This document shows, one piece after another, positions 35,393-42,882 of a stretch of DNA of 42,882 nt. The stretch comes from Actinomyces sp. Its GTDB lineage: Bacteria > Actinomycetota > Actinomycetes > Actinomycetales > Actinomycetaceae. The DNA lies in contig JAHACW010000016.1 in NCBI GenBank assembly GCA_018375675.1, positions 1-42,882 of the forward strand, given 5' to 3'. The notes under the pieces were generated by a model. That model was not told where the DNA came from. It saw only the letters and a list, made by a program, of their open reading frames with translations, and made no database searches. Position 1 is the stretch's first letter. The number at the start of each line of letters is the position of its first letter. The position numbers and the translations under genes were made by a program.

Positions 35393-36083
35393 TCGGTTCC
35401 TCCACGGTTGCGTAGTTGACGGTCAGCGGGGTGGTGGCGGGCGCGAAGCTCAGGGAGTCTTTGGTCTGCATGTCCCACCCGAGGCCGTACTTTGTCACGT
35501 AGGCCTGGTAATTCACCATACGTGGGTTTGCGGTAACCGTCGCGCGCAGGGTGGCAGGATCGCCGATTGCTTGGATCACATAGGGCGGGGAGAAGCTGGT
35601 TCCGTCCACGAGGATGACGTTGCCGATGCAGCGGATGACGGTGCGCGAGGTGATGCGTACGCCCTGGACGGTCATGGCTTCGGCGCCTCCGCTCCACAGT
35701 GCGTTCATCGTGTCTTCGATGTCTTGCTGGTGGATGACGAGGTCGTTGGGTGTTGCGCCTTCGGGAATTTCTCCGGGGGGCGCATCACTGAGGGTGATTT
35801 GGACGCCGGGGCCGGTGACGGTTTGGGTGGAGCGAGCGGTGAAGACGTCCTCGTCGCCGGATTGGGGGGCGACGGAGGTGAAGCTCTGGATTTGCGTGTC
35901 GAGCGAGGAGACTTCGTTTTCGAGGGTTTTAACCTGTTCCTGGCGGTTGCGCACGAGGGTGGACAGGTCGGAAGTTGCCGCGGGGTTTTTGCGTTCGTTG
36001 AGGGCGGAGACGGAGAAGAGGAGGCCGGAGGCGACGGTCACGGCGAGCACGCCGGCGACGTGGCGGACGCTGCGTGCGTGCAT
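35385..36083 (-). CDS. DUF881 family envelope protein
   Basis: 232 residues. A membrane helix (about residues 10-28) is followed by a coiled coil (RNRQEQVKTLENEVSSLDTQ) and the DUF881 domain (VTGPGVQITLSD, NDLVIHQQDIEDTMNALWSG, ILVDGTSFSPPYVIQAIGDP). The family resembles the extracytoplasmic part of division proteins and clusters with crgA and sortase near oriC. Molecular function unknown. First gene of the minus-strand operon DUF881-sortase-small membrane protein, divergent from crgA. Confidence 0.9.
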   Translation of the reverse strand: MHARSVRHVAGVLAVTVASGLLFSVSALNERKNPAATSDLSTLVRNRQEQVKTLENEVSSLDTQIQSFTSVAPQSGDEDVFTARSTQTVTGPGVQITLSDAPPGEIPEGATPNDLVIHQQDIEDTMNALWSGGAEAMTVQGVRITSRTVIRCIGNVILVDGTSFSPPYVIQAIGDPATLRATVTANPRMVNYQAYVTKYGLGWDMQTKDSLSFAPATTPLTVNYATVEEPNG

Positions 36084-36206
36084 CTTTCCCCCTTATGTGG
36101 CGCTGCGCTTTGGCACTTTCCACGTCCGAGACTACGCTAGTGTTGCGACTAATTCATCACCGCCGGGCGGTTTTCTTCCCGCGCGGGCCAGCAGAGAGGA
36201 CCCGAC

Positions 36207-36470
36207 GTGGCCGAATCCAAGAAGCGTAAGAAGAATGGGCACGAGGTTGAGGACGATACCGAGATCCAGAACTGGACTGACGGTATTCCGCTTAGCCCCG
36301 CCTGGTGGGCGCCCACGTTTGTGGCCCTGATGATTCTGGGTCTGCTGTGGGTTGTTGTCTACTACATTTCGTCGGGCACGTACCCGGTTCCGAAGCTGGG
36401 CGCGTGGAACATTGCGGTGGGTCTGGGCACGATGATGGTCGGCTTCCTGATGACGCTGCGTTGGCGTTGA
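36207..36470 (+). CDS. crgA: CrgA cell-division membrane protein
   Basis: 87 residues. A basic N-terminus (MAESKKRKKNG) and acidic stretch precede two membrane helices (about residues 34-54 and 65-83) joined by a short loop with SSGTYPVPKLGAWN. CrgA recruits FtsI and other divisome proteins and coordinates growth with septation. The GTG at 36207 has AGAGAGG upstream. Monocistronic, followed by a hairpin terminator. Confidence 0.95.
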   Translation: MAESKKRKKNGHEVEDDTEIQNWTDGIPLSPAWWAPTFVALMILGLLWVVVYYISSGTYPVPKLGAWNIAVGLGTMMVGFLMTLRWR

Positions 36471-36516
36471 CGGGGGCGCGGTGGGCGTGAGCCTACCGTC
36501 TCCAGTGAGTGTGAGT

Positions 36517-36550
36517 GTGGGGCGTTCCGGCTGCGGCCGGGACGCCCCAC
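36517..36550 (+). terminator. Hairpin terminator after crgA
   Basis: GTGGGGCGT (36517-36525) pairs with ACGCCCCAC (36542-36550), and CCGGC with GCCGG inside. The T-containing run TATTTCT follows. Confidence 0.82.
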
Positions 36551-36560
36551 TATTTCTATC

Positions 36561-36598
36561 GACGAGGCCGTGGCTGGCTATCGGGTCACGGCCTCGTC
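36561..36598 (-). terminator. Hairpin terminator made of two inverted dispersed-motif variants
   Basis: GACGAGGCCGTG (36561-36572) is perfectly complementary to CACGGCCTCGTC (36587-36598). It serves the minus-strand DUF364 gene, whose stop is 7 bp away, and can act as a second terminator for crgA. Both arms are the GACGAGGCCGTGGC variant. Confidence 0.82.
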
Positions 36599-36604
36599 CT
36601 CGGG

Positions 36605-37366
36605 TCACGACCTGCTGAGCTGGACCCTCATGCCGGCGTCGTACATGCCGAGGAGGGAGCGTCCGGCCAGCCCGTCTTCGAGGCGCGCGGGGTGCGCGCT
36701 GGCGAAGGACATGACGGTCGTGGCGCCGGCCTGCAGGATCGCGGGCGAGGCCGGGGCGGAGGGGCCGAGGACGACGGTGTGTGCGTCGGAAGCGAGCGCG
36801 AGGAGGCGCGGCATCGTCTTGTTGACGAATGCGGATCCGGAGATGAAGACGTAGTCCATCTCGGGGAGCAGGTATTCGCAGGCGGAGTCGGGGTAGTCGC
36901 CCTCGAAGACGTTGCGTTCGAGGATGTTGAGTTCCGCAGTGTCGGGCATGGCGGCGGGCGCGAAGGGGAAGTGGCCGATGATGGCGACTCGCTTGCCGGC
37001 GACGAGGGGCGCGTAGGGGTGGAAGGTGTGCGCCCAGTTGTTTTCCTTGCAGGGTCGGAATCCGTGGGCGAGGGCGCGTACGGGGTGGGAGTGGTAGGCG
37101 TTGACGGCTGCCATGCCGATGCCGGCGTCTTCGAAGTTCCAGGACTTGGCGAGGGCTGCGACGTCGCGCAGGGGGCGGCCGACGAGGTCGGCGGGGTCCT
37201 CGGTGGCGCGCGGGCGGGACTGGACGTTCATGCCGAAAGCCATGCCGACGCCGTCTTCGCTGGAGGCGACGCGGCGCCATTTGCCGTCGGTGAAGATCTG
37301 GGTGACGGTGATGTCGGCGGGGATCTCGTCAATGAGCTGGTCGTACAGGTCCCAGGGGCTGGTCAT
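36605..37366 (-). CDS. DUF364/DUF4213 family protein (putative metal-chelate related)
   Basis: 253 residues. An N-terminal DUF4213-like domain (about 1-100) is followed by the DUF364 domain with VAIIGHFPF, DYVFISGSAFVNKTMPRLL and VVLGPSAPASPAIL. Family members are described as putative heavy-metal chelation proteins and often sit by siderophore or molybdenum genes; no such gene is here, so function stays open. APASP is encoded by a one-mismatch copy of the dispersed motif (36744-36757). No signal peptide. Single gene with terminators on both sides. Confidence 0.85.
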   Translation of the reverse strand: MTSPWDLYDQLIDEIPADITVTQIFTDGKWRRVASSEDGVGMAFGMNVQSRPRATEDPADLVGRPLRDVAALAKSWNFEDAGIGMAAVNAYHSHPVRALAHGFRPCKENNWAHTFHPYAPLVAGKRVAIIGHFPFAPAAMPDTAELNILERNVFEGDYPDSACEYLLPEMDYVFISGSAFVNKTMPRLLALASDAHTVVLGPSAPASPAILQAGATTVMSFASAHPARLEDGLAGRSLLGMYDAGMRVQLSRS

Positions 37367-37387
37367 GGTTTCTCCTGTGGGCGCATG

Positions 37388-37422
37388 AGGAAGGGTCCGG
37401 CACTATTTGCCGGACCCTTCCT
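37388..37422 (-). terminator. Hairpin terminator after the rhomboid gene
   Basis: AGGAAGGGTCCGGC (37388-37401) is perfectly complementary to 37409-37422 around a 7-nt loop. It lies between the rhomboid stop (37470) and the DUF364 start (37366), both on the minus strand. Confidence 0.82.
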
Positions 37423-37469
37423 ATATTAGGTCATCCTTAGATGCCATGCGCCTGTCGACCGTGGACCGC

Positions 37470-38348
37470 TCACGCGCCGTAGACCTCGTACAGGACGCGG
37501 AACGCGAGGGCGTTGAGCACGAGCATGCCGGCGATCATGCCGAGCGCGACGACCGCTTCGCGCCGGTTCTGGTACACCTGCGTGACGCCCGGACGCGGGC
37601 GGGCCATGCGCACCAGGACCCACGTGGCACCCACACCGGCGATCGCCCCGCCGATGTGCCCCTGCCAGGAGATGCCGCTGACCATGAAGCCGTAGACGAG
37701 GTTGATGCCGAGCAGCGTGAGGATCGCGGTCGTGTCTGAGCCGCCCAGGCGCTGGAGGACGAACACGGCGCCGAACAGGCCGAAGACCGCACCCGATGCG
37801 CCCACGGTGCTCACGAAGATCTCCGAGGGTTGGATGAGGCACCAGGCGAGAATGAATGCCGAGCCGCCCAGAGCGCTCACCAGGTAAAGGGTGAGGAATC
37901 GCCACCGGCCCAGGACCGGTTCGATCGCGCGCCCCACCCAGTACAGGGAGAGCATGTTGAACAGGATGTGCATGATGCCGCCGTGCAGGAACGCGCCGGT
38001 GAGGACCGTCCATGGGTGCGACATCAGCTCAGCGGGCACGAGCGCCAGATCGAGCTTAGTGGTGGGTGCCAGCAGGGTCACGACGTACATGAAGATGCAG
38101 ATCGCCATCATCGCGTAGGTGACGACCGGCGTGCCGGCCGCGGCCGCGCGTGAGGCGGAGCCCATCCACCGTTTCTTCGAGGACGTGCAGTCCACGCAGA
38201 TCGAGCGAACCTCGGTGGGGATCGCGCAGTCCACGCACATGGGTCGGTTGCAGCGCTTGCAGTAGTCGACGCTGCGCACACCCGGGTGGCGCGGACAGTC
38301 AGGGGCGGCGCGCGGGTCAGAGCGCTGGCCGTAGCTCGGCATGCTCAT
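37470..38348 (-). CDS. Rhomboid intramembrane serine protease with N-terminal zinc-finger-like domain
   Basis: 292 residues. Residues 18-54 carry Cys18, His21, Cys30, Cys33, Cys38, Cys41, Cys51 and Cys54, a B-box-like zinc-binding pattern common in actinobacterial rhomboids. Six or seven membrane helices follow. The catalytic dyad is Ser185 in GASG and His231 in GHIGG, with HILFNM in an earlier helix. It cleaves membrane proteins within the bilayer; substrates are unknown. The start at 38348 (MSMPSYG) has a purine-rich AAGGGAAG nearby; an upstream in-frame extension would run into the ppiA terminator. Confidence 0.93.
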   Translation of the reverse strand: MSMPSYGQRSDPRAAPDCPRHPGVRSVDYCKRCNRPMCVDCAIPTEVRSICVDCTSSKKRWMGSASRAAAAGTPVVTYAMMAICIFMYVVTLLAPTTKLDLALVPAELMSHPWTVLTGAFLHGGIMHILFNMLSLYWVGRAIEPVLGRWRFLTLYLVSALGGSAFILAWCLIQPSEIFVSTVGASGAVFGLFGAVFVLQRLGGSDTTAILTLLGINLVYGFMVSGISWQGHIGGAIAGVGATWVLVRMARPRPGVTQVYQNRREAVVALGMIAGMLVLNALAFRVLYEVYGA

Positions 38349-38375
38349 AGCTTCCCTTTCGGCAGGCGGGTAAGG

Positions 38376-38439
38376 GACGAGGCCGGGGCGTACCATCCCG
38401 GTCACTGCAGTGAGCAGCGGGGGCGGCCCCGGCCTCGTC
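38376..38439 (-). terminator. Hairpin terminator after ppiA made of two exact dispersed motifs
   Basis: GACGAGGCCGGGGC (38376-38389) faces an exact inverted copy (38426-38439), giving a 14-bp stem with a 36-nt interior that itself contains CACTGCAGTG. It lies 19 bp beyond the ppiA stop. Confidence 0.8.
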
Positions 38440-38457
38440 GATGATGAGGGGAGAGGG

Positions 38458-38979
38458 TCAGTCGACGATCTCGATGGAGTTGATGACCTGCTCCGTCACG
38501 GGGCGGTCCTGGGCGCCCGTGGGGGTGGTGGCGATGGCGTCGACGACGCGCTTGGACTCCTCGTCAGCGACCTTACCGAAGATGGTGTGGTTGCCGAGCA
38601 GCCACGGGGTGGGGGCCACGGTGATGAAGAACTGGGAGCCGTTGGTGCCCTTGCCCATGCGCTTGCCGGCGTTGGCCATGGCGAGCAGGTAGGGGTCGTT
38701 GAAGTTCAGCTCGGGGTGGATCTCGTCGTTGAACTGGTAGCCGGGGCCACCGGTGCCGGTGCCGAGGGGGTCGCCGCCCTGGATCATGAAGCCGGGGATG
38801 ACGCGGTGGAAGATGGTGCCGTCGTAGAGGGGACGGGAGGTCTTCTGGCCGGTCGTGGGGTCGACCCATTCGCGCTCGCCCTTGGCCAGGGTCACGAAGT
38901 TGTTGACCGTGTTGGGGGCGTGGTTGGGGAACAGTTCGACGGTGATGTCGCCGGCGGAGGTGTGAAGAATAGCTTTCAT
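38458..38979 (-). CDS. ppiA: Cyclophilin-type peptidyl-prolyl isomerase
   Basis: 173 residues, a complete single-domain cyclophilin that speeds cis-trans isomerisation of Xaa-Pro bonds. Active-site blocks are FHRVIPGFMIQGGDP, MANAGKRMGKGTNGSQFFIT and HTIFGKV. No signal peptide, so cytosolic. The ATG at 38979 has no ribosome site; GACCAT lies 7 nt upstream, so a leaderless transcript is possible but the box is imperfect. Divergent from the gene at 39131. ppiA is a usual member of this oriC-proximal block. Confidence 0.94.
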   Translation of the reverse strand: MKAILHTSAGDITVELFPNHAPNTVNNFVTLAKGEREWVDPTTGQKTSRPLYDGTIFHRVIPGFMIQGGDPLGTGTGGPGYQFNDEIHPELNFNDPYLLAMANAGKRMGKGTNGSQFFITVAPTPWLLGNHTIFGKVADEESKRVVDAIATTPTGAQDRPVTEQVINSIEIVD

Positions 38980-39130
38980 GACTGTAATGGTCGCATCTTT
39001 TCCTGGGTGTTTCCTGTCCGTCACGCAGCTCACGCAAGCCGGTGGGCTGCAGATCACAGCCCGTTGTAGCACAATAGGAGTGAGTGGCGCGTCCGCGCCC
39101 CCGTTTATTGTGGACAGAATCGGAGACATC

Positions 39131-39733
39131 ATGGTTACTTCGCCGACTTTCGATGCAGAAAAGCTGCGTGCATCCTCTCAGCAGCTTCGCGACGCTGCTG
39201 CCATTTACGCCGGCAAGGTTGCCGTGCGGGCTGCCGATCTGGCTGGCCAGGGCGTCGACTGGGCCGCGCCTCGCGCCCAGGCCGCGCTGAATTCCGCGAT
39301 CGAGCACGCAACCCCCGCGATCGAGAACGCCGCCGCCCGTGCGCAGGCTGCCGCCGCGCAGGCCGGCCCGGCGATCGAGAACGCTCGCGAGCACCTCGTG
39401 GACGACTACCTGCCGCGCGCTTCCCTCGCCGTCAACCAGGCGGGTGCCGCACTGTCGGCTCGCGGTTCGCTGTCGGAGCGCGCTCGTCGCGCTTCCGAGG
39501 CTTCGGCTGTCGCCCTCACCACCCCCACGCGTAAGCGCCGCAAGTGCCGCGCGCTGCGCGCCTTCGGCCTGACGGCCCTGGTGGGTGCTGTCGCCGGCGC
39601 GGGCTACATCCTGTGGAAGCGTTCGCAGCCGATTGAGGATCCGTGGGCCGAGGAGTACTGGGCGGATCTGGACACGGATTCGTTCGTGCCGGACACCGAG
39701 GCTGAGAAGGCCACCTTCGAGGCGGGCGAGTGA
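39131..39733 (+). CDS. Ala-rich helical membrane protein of unknown function
   Basis: 200 residues. Residues 1-130 are Ala-rich amphipathic helix with repeated AIENA / APRAQAA-like segments; a basic stretch (TPTRKRRKCRALR) precedes one membrane helix (about 145-162), and the tail is strongly acidic (DPWAEEYWADLDTD). It appears to be a membrane-tethered helical protein lying beside ppiA. No family recognised. The ATG has GGAG 5 nt upstream. A hairpin terminator follows. Confidence 0.8.
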   Translation: MVTSPTFDAEKLRASSQQLRDAAAIYAGKVAVRAADLAGQGVDWAAPRAQAALNSAIEHATPAIENAAARAQAAAAQAGPAIENAREHLVDDYLPRASLAVNQAGAALSARGSLSERARRASEASAVALTTPTRKRRKCRALRAFGLTALVGAVAGAGYILWKRSQPIEDPWAEEYWADLDTDSFVPDTEAEKATFEAGE

Positions 39734-39761
39734 ATTTAACCTTCTGAGAGGTTTTTGCTTC

Positions 39762-39792
39762 GGGGGCCGCGGCGCGCTGCGCTGCGGCCCCC
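39762..39792 (+). terminator. Hairpin terminator
   Basis: GGGGGCCGC (39762-39770) pairs perfectly with GCGGCCCCC (39784-39792). It lies 28 bp after the stop of the Ala-rich protein gene. A T-rich GTTTTTGCTT precedes it. Confidence 0.75.
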
Positions 39793-39876
39793 GCCCTTTC
39801 GCGCAGGTGCCTTCACGCTTCTCTTATTGAGAGGGTTACTTTCTTCCGGAACACAGCTCGCAGTTACCGAGCATTT

Positions 39877-39914
39877 TTGCGAGCCTTGCCGGTTGGTCAT
39901 ATGATGAGCATCAT
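39877..39914 (+). promoter_or_regulatory. Promoter with palindromic element upstream of the type VII locus
   Basis: TTGCGA (39877-39882) and TATGAT (39900-39905) are separated by 17 bp, the best -35/-10 pair in the window. A palindrome ATGATG-AG-CATCAT (39901-39914) overlaps the -10 and the expected start of transcription, a position suited to a repressor. The transcript would have a leader of about 55 nt with GGAGG before the GTG start. No regulator is identified. Confidence 0.6.
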
Positions 39915-39965
39915 CTCATTAGTGTCTGCAGGCCGCGCCTGCGCTTGTTTCGCCTGGAGGTTTTC

Positions 39966-40439
39966 GTGAGCGACGTCAGCTTCGACTCAAATAAGCACGA
40001 TCAGACGCGTCAGGACGCGACGAAGGGTGCTGAGTCTCTTAAGACTGCCGCGGATGGCATCGACACCTTCGCAGACGCACAGGTTGAATCCGTCTGGGGC
40101 GAGGAGGCCGGCGTCGACGCTGCGCGCCGCGCACTGCAGGAGTCATACTTCACGCTCCGTGACGGCTTCAATGGCGAGCAAGAGCACGTCCTCAACTTCG
40201 GCACGAAGGTCGACGAGACCGAGGAATCTTTCAGGCAAATGGAGGAGCAGAACGCGGACTACTTCTCGCAGGCAGCTGCTGCCATGTCTCAAGATCCAGC
40301 CGTCGCTGCGGCGGCCGCCGGATCGGGAGTGGGCGCCGGGGCAGGTTCGCCCGCATCGACGAACGCTTCGAATACATGGTCAACCAACTCACAGGGCGAG
40401 GATGAGCCCTCTGCCGTCTCCGAGCAGCCCGAAATCTGA
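39966..40439 (+). CDS. WXG100-like type VII secretion protein
   Basis: 157 residues. Residues 1-105 are predicted helical with Trp44-Gly45 at the turn between two helices, close to but not exactly the WxG motif; no signal peptide is present. The C-terminal part (about 106-157) is Ala, Gly, Ser and Asn rich and acidic at the end, longer than in classic EsxA. The GTG at 39966 has GGAGG 5 nt upstream and is preferred over an upstream start. Assignment rests mainly on context: the next genes encode a PPE-like protein and a mycosin. Confidence 0.72.
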   Translation: MSDVSFDSNKHDQTRQDATKGAESLKTAADGIDTFADAQVESVWGEEAGVDAARRALQESYFTLRDGFNGEQEHVLNFGTKVDETEESFRQMEEQNADYFSQAAAAMSQDPAVAAAAAGSGVGAGAGSPASTNASNTWSTNSQGEDEPSAVSEQPEI

Positions 40440-40459
40440 TTCCAGGAAGCGACATACCA

Positions 40460-42094
40460 ATGGTTCACAGCCCCATGTACCACCGCCTCATGCGTTTCGT
40501 GGAAGACGCGAAGGCGAACGAATCCCTGTCCGACTACGACAGCAAGCACAAGGCGACGCTCGAGGCGATGAAGGAAGCCGAAGAGTACATCCAGCATTTC
40601 CGGGAATACCAGGGATTCCAGGGCCAAACCGGCGACGCCATCGACAAGTGGCTCGAGGACGCAGAACGACGCGTCAGGCTCTGGAGGGCTTCGTACCTCG
40701 CCACGTCGCAGGTCGAGGTCGAGATGCGTCGCGTCATGCAGCACGCGCGCGAGGAGGCGGAGATGCTCTCTCCCGTCCTCGTTGACGCAAGGCTGGATAA
40801 GCTGCGCGACGTGGCCGAGGTGACGATCCCGGTCATGGAGCAGTACGGCCTCGTCGGCATGGCCTATAACGCGGTCGCATCGACCGGCGCAGCCGTTTAC
40901 GACGCGGTCGCGGCCCAGGCCAACAACCAGCGAGAAGCCAGCTCGACGGACATCCTCCAACGACTCAACGACTCGATGCAGGGGCTCGCAAACCACGCGG
41001 CCCGCATCAAGGAGATGCAGGAAGAGCTACTGAAACAGAAGGGCAAATGGAACCCAGGAGATCTTCCTCGTCCCTCCGATCCATCCGTCGTCGATCAGCT
41101 CGAACAGGGCCGCAAGGGAGTCTCGCCTCACGATCCTGGCGTGTATCCAGGCAACAGGGACACCGACTACGGTCGTTCGGACCTGCGCGATCCGAACTCC
41201 GGTGCCTACCCGAACGGCTTTAACGATCCGAACGCACAGGAAACGGACGCCGAGAAGCTACGCAGGCTCCAGTCCCAGCGCATCCCCGACAAGTTCAACA
41301 AGGACGGCGAGCTGGGCAGCCGCAGCAACCCCATCACCGACCCCGAGGACCTGAAGGACATCGACCTGCTGCACAGCCGCATCGGTGGCGAGCGCTACGC
41401 TAACGGCCTCACTCGCGGCGGCTACACCCCCGCTCCCCCGAACGATCGCCACCATCCCCTGTGGAACATTAACGGAGGGCCCTCCACTCGCTTCGATACC
41501 TCCGGCCGTACGAGCCTCGCGGGCGCAGGAGCCCTGGGTGCCGGCGTTCTTGGCGCGGGCGCCCTCGGCGCCGCAGCCCTAGGAGCGCGCGGTGGGTCGG
41601 GCCTGGGTGCCGGTTCGCTGGGCGCGTTGGGTCGCAGCGGCGCAGGCGGTCTGGGAGCCTCCGGTCGTGGTGGCCTGGGCGCAGGCGGCCTCGGCGGGCT
41701 GCGCGGGGGCTCGGCCTCCGTTGGCGGCCTTGGCTCCGGCGGTCTACCCGGTAGCGCGAGCGCGTCGGGCGGGACGACCGGCCTGACGGGCACGAACGGC
41801 GCCGGAGCGGCTGGAGCCGCTGGAAAGACGGGCGCCGGCAGTACCTCTGGCGGTTCGGGCGCGGCCGGACGGCCCGGCATGGGCGGCTTCATGGGTGCCG
41901 GCGCGGGTGCCGGTGGCGGCAAGGACGACAAGAAGGGCAAGCGGCGCAAGTACACGGCCTTCAAGTTCGAGGACGACGAGGACGACGCGCTGCCCCCCGG
42001 CTACGTCAACCCGATGTCGCAGACCTACGGCTCGGATAAGGATCTGAAGCCCGCCTCCCAGAAGGACGACGGATGGGATCCCCGCCAATGGTGA
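40460..42094 (+). CDS. PPE-like type VII secretion substrate with Gly/Ala-rich region
   Basis: 544 residues. Residues 1-195 are long helices with many charged residues (KHKATLEAMKEAEEYIQHFR). A Pro/Asp/Asn-rich linker (about 195-345) follows, then a Gly/Ala-rich region of about 145 residues with repeated GALGAG/GGLGA blocks, and a charged C-terminus (KRRKYTAFKFEDDEDD). The helical-Gly-rich-acidic layout matches actinobacterial type VII-associated proteins next to WXG100 genes. No signal peptide. The ATG has AGGAAG upstream; the gene starts 20 bp after the WXG100-like stop and overlaps the mycosin gene by 7 bp. Confidence 0.75.
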   Translation: MVHSPMYHRLMRFVEDAKANESLSDYDSKHKATLEAMKEAEEYIQHFREYQGFQGQTGDAIDKWLEDAERRVRLWRASYLATSQVEVEMRRVMQHAREEAEMLSPVLVDARLDKLRDVAEVTIPVMEQYGLVGMAYNAVASTGAAVYDAVAAQANNQREASSTDILQRLNDSMQGLANHAARIKEMQEELLKQKGKWNPGDLPRPSDPSVVDQLEQGRKGVSPHDPGVYPGNRDTDYGRSDLRDPNSGAYPNGFNDPNAQETDAEKLRRLQSQRIPDKFNKDGELGSRSNPITDPEDLKDIDLLHSRIGGERYANGLTRGGYTPAPPNDRHHPLWNINGGPSTRFDTSGRTSLAGAGALGAGVLGAGALGAAALGARGGSGLGAGSLGALGRSGAGGLGASGRGGLGAGGLGGLRGGSASVGGLGSGGLPGSASASGGTTGLTGTNGAGAAGAAGKTGAGSTSGGSGAAGRPGMGGFMGAGAGAGGGKDDKKGKRRKYTAFKFEDDEDDALPPGYVNPMSQTYGSDKDLKPASQKDDGWDPRQW

Positions 42095-42882
42095 CCACGA
42101 ACCACACATCCGGCCGCCGCCGGCGGCTGCGGCTCGCGGGTACGTGCGCGATGACTCTGGCGCTGGCGGCCGGGGCCATCGCCCTGCCCGCCGCTCCCGC
42201 GCACGCCGCCGACCCGATCACGGCGGCCGACCAGTCCTACTTCGCCTACTACCACCTCGATCAGGCGCGGGCCAAGGGCTACACGGGTAAGGGCGTGACC
42301 ATCGCACTTCTCGACGGCGAGGTGGACACCAGCGTCCCCGAGCTGGCCGGTGCCACCGTCATCGACAAAACACCGTGCACCGTCACTTCCAGCGCCTACT
42401 CGAAGAGCCACGGCACGGCCATGGCCTCGCTCCTGGTCTCCAAAGAGTACGGCGTCGCACCCGACGCAACCCTGCTGTCCTACCGAACGAAATACGTCCA
42501 AGATGGAGACACGGCGGAATCAGATTGCCAAGGCCACCACGGCAACAGTCTCTACGAGCCCGAGTGGCTGATCAATCAGGCCATCACCGACGGCGCACAA
42601 ATCATCAGCATCTCTGCATCAAATGGACTTACCAACGACGCGATGAAGTGGGCGATCGCCCGCGCCAACGCCCTCGGCGTTATCGTCGTCGGTCCCGCCG
42701 GAAACGACAACGAGGAAGAAACTATTGACACCTACGGGAAGTGGTCCGGGGTGGTGAGCGTCAGCGCCATCGACACCTCCGGCAAGCGCGCCGAATACTC
42801 CTCGTGGGGCAAAGGCGTGACCGTGGCGGCCGTGGGAGGCCCCATGGTCGCTCACAACTACGAGACCAACACCAACATCAGC
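42088..42882 (+). CDS. mycP: Mycosin-type subtilase (S8), truncated by the window end
   Basis: The 265 codons present are open to the last base. A signal peptide with a basic N-terminus and an Ala-rich core ends near APAHA-A (residue 40). The subtilisin triad is partly visible: Asp76 (LLDGEVD), His108 (SHGTAMAS) and oxyanion Asn206 (GPAGND); the catalytic Ser and any C-terminal membrane helix lie beyond the window. Mycosins are membrane-anchored proteases of type VII systems, and the overlap with the PPE-like gene supports that role. The ATG overlaps the upstream stop. Very likely followed by ecc genes outside the window. Confidence 0.85.
   Translation, partial: MVTTNHTSGRRRRLRLAGTCAMTLALAAGAIALPAAPAHAADPITAADQSYFAYYHLDQARAKGYTGKGVTIALLDGEVDTSVPELAGATVIDKTPCTVTSSAYSKSHGTAMASLLVSKEYGVAPDATLLSYRTKYVQDGDTAESDCQGHHGNSLYEPEWLINQAITDGAQIISISASNGLTNDAMKWAIARANALGVIVVGPAGNDNEEETIDTYGKWSGVVSVSAIDTSGKRAEYSSWGKGVTVAAVGGPMVAHNYETNTNIS

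Overview
The window is high-GC, densely coding DNA from a Gram-positive actinobacterium. Gene content and order fit an Actinomycetaceae member of the Actinomyces/Schaalia type; that assignment is inference from synteny, not a database match. The block fhaA-fhaB-pstP-rodA-pbpA-pknA-pknB (23.1-32.6 kb), followed by pabA/trpG, a class E sortase, a DUF881 protein, crgA, a rhomboid protease and ppiA (33.6-39.0 kb), is the arrangement found near oriC in many actinobacteria, including Mycobacterium.

Layout. 0.2-7.0 kb: patatin-like hydrolase, GtrA membrane protein, oligopeptidase B with an unusual insertion near its active site, and a tandem pair of paralogous envelope proteins. 7.2-8.2 kb: RNase HI with a C-terminal NTF2-like domain. 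8.2-9.4 kb: repeat island 1. 9.4-12.5 kb: polar amino-acid ABC importer. 12.7-13.8 kb: azlCD. 13.8-14.9 kb: repeat island 2. 14.9-18.5 kb: proline iminopeptidase and three membrane proteins of unknown function. 18.6-22.4 kb: nrdF and a large wall-anchored SpaA-type surface protein. 23.1-39.7 kb: cell-wall growth, division and Ser/Thr phosphorylation core, interrupted by repeat island 3 (32.6-33.6 kb). 39.9 kb to the end: start of a type VII secretion locus (WXG100-like protein, Gly-rich PPE-like protein, truncated mycosin).

How the genes work together. PknA and PknB (PASTA sensor) phosphorylate, PstP removes phosphate, FhaA and FhaB read phosphothreonine, and RodA with PbpA polymerise and crosslink peptidoglycan. 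CrgA, the sortase and DUF881 belong to the same envelope programme. No rRNA, tRNA, transposase, integrase, phage gene or cas gene was seen.

Most interesting non-genic signals. (1) A 14-bp word, GACGAGGCCGGGGC, occurs exactly ten times and nine more times with one mismatch, on both strands. It lies in protein linkers and as inverted pairs forming terminator hairpins, the distribution known for DNA uptake sequences. (2) The large intergenic regions hold dyad-symmetric arrays: three direct units at exactly 19-bp spacing followed by inverted units at the same spacing, in several unrelated sequence families, two of them repeated with the same geometry 24.6 kb apart. A second class has a 42-bp period. 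(3) A 130-bp GC-rich foldback is present twice with one difference. (4) At least six genes appear to be transcribed leaderless from a TANNNT box 6-7 nt before the start codon, with two weaker candidates.
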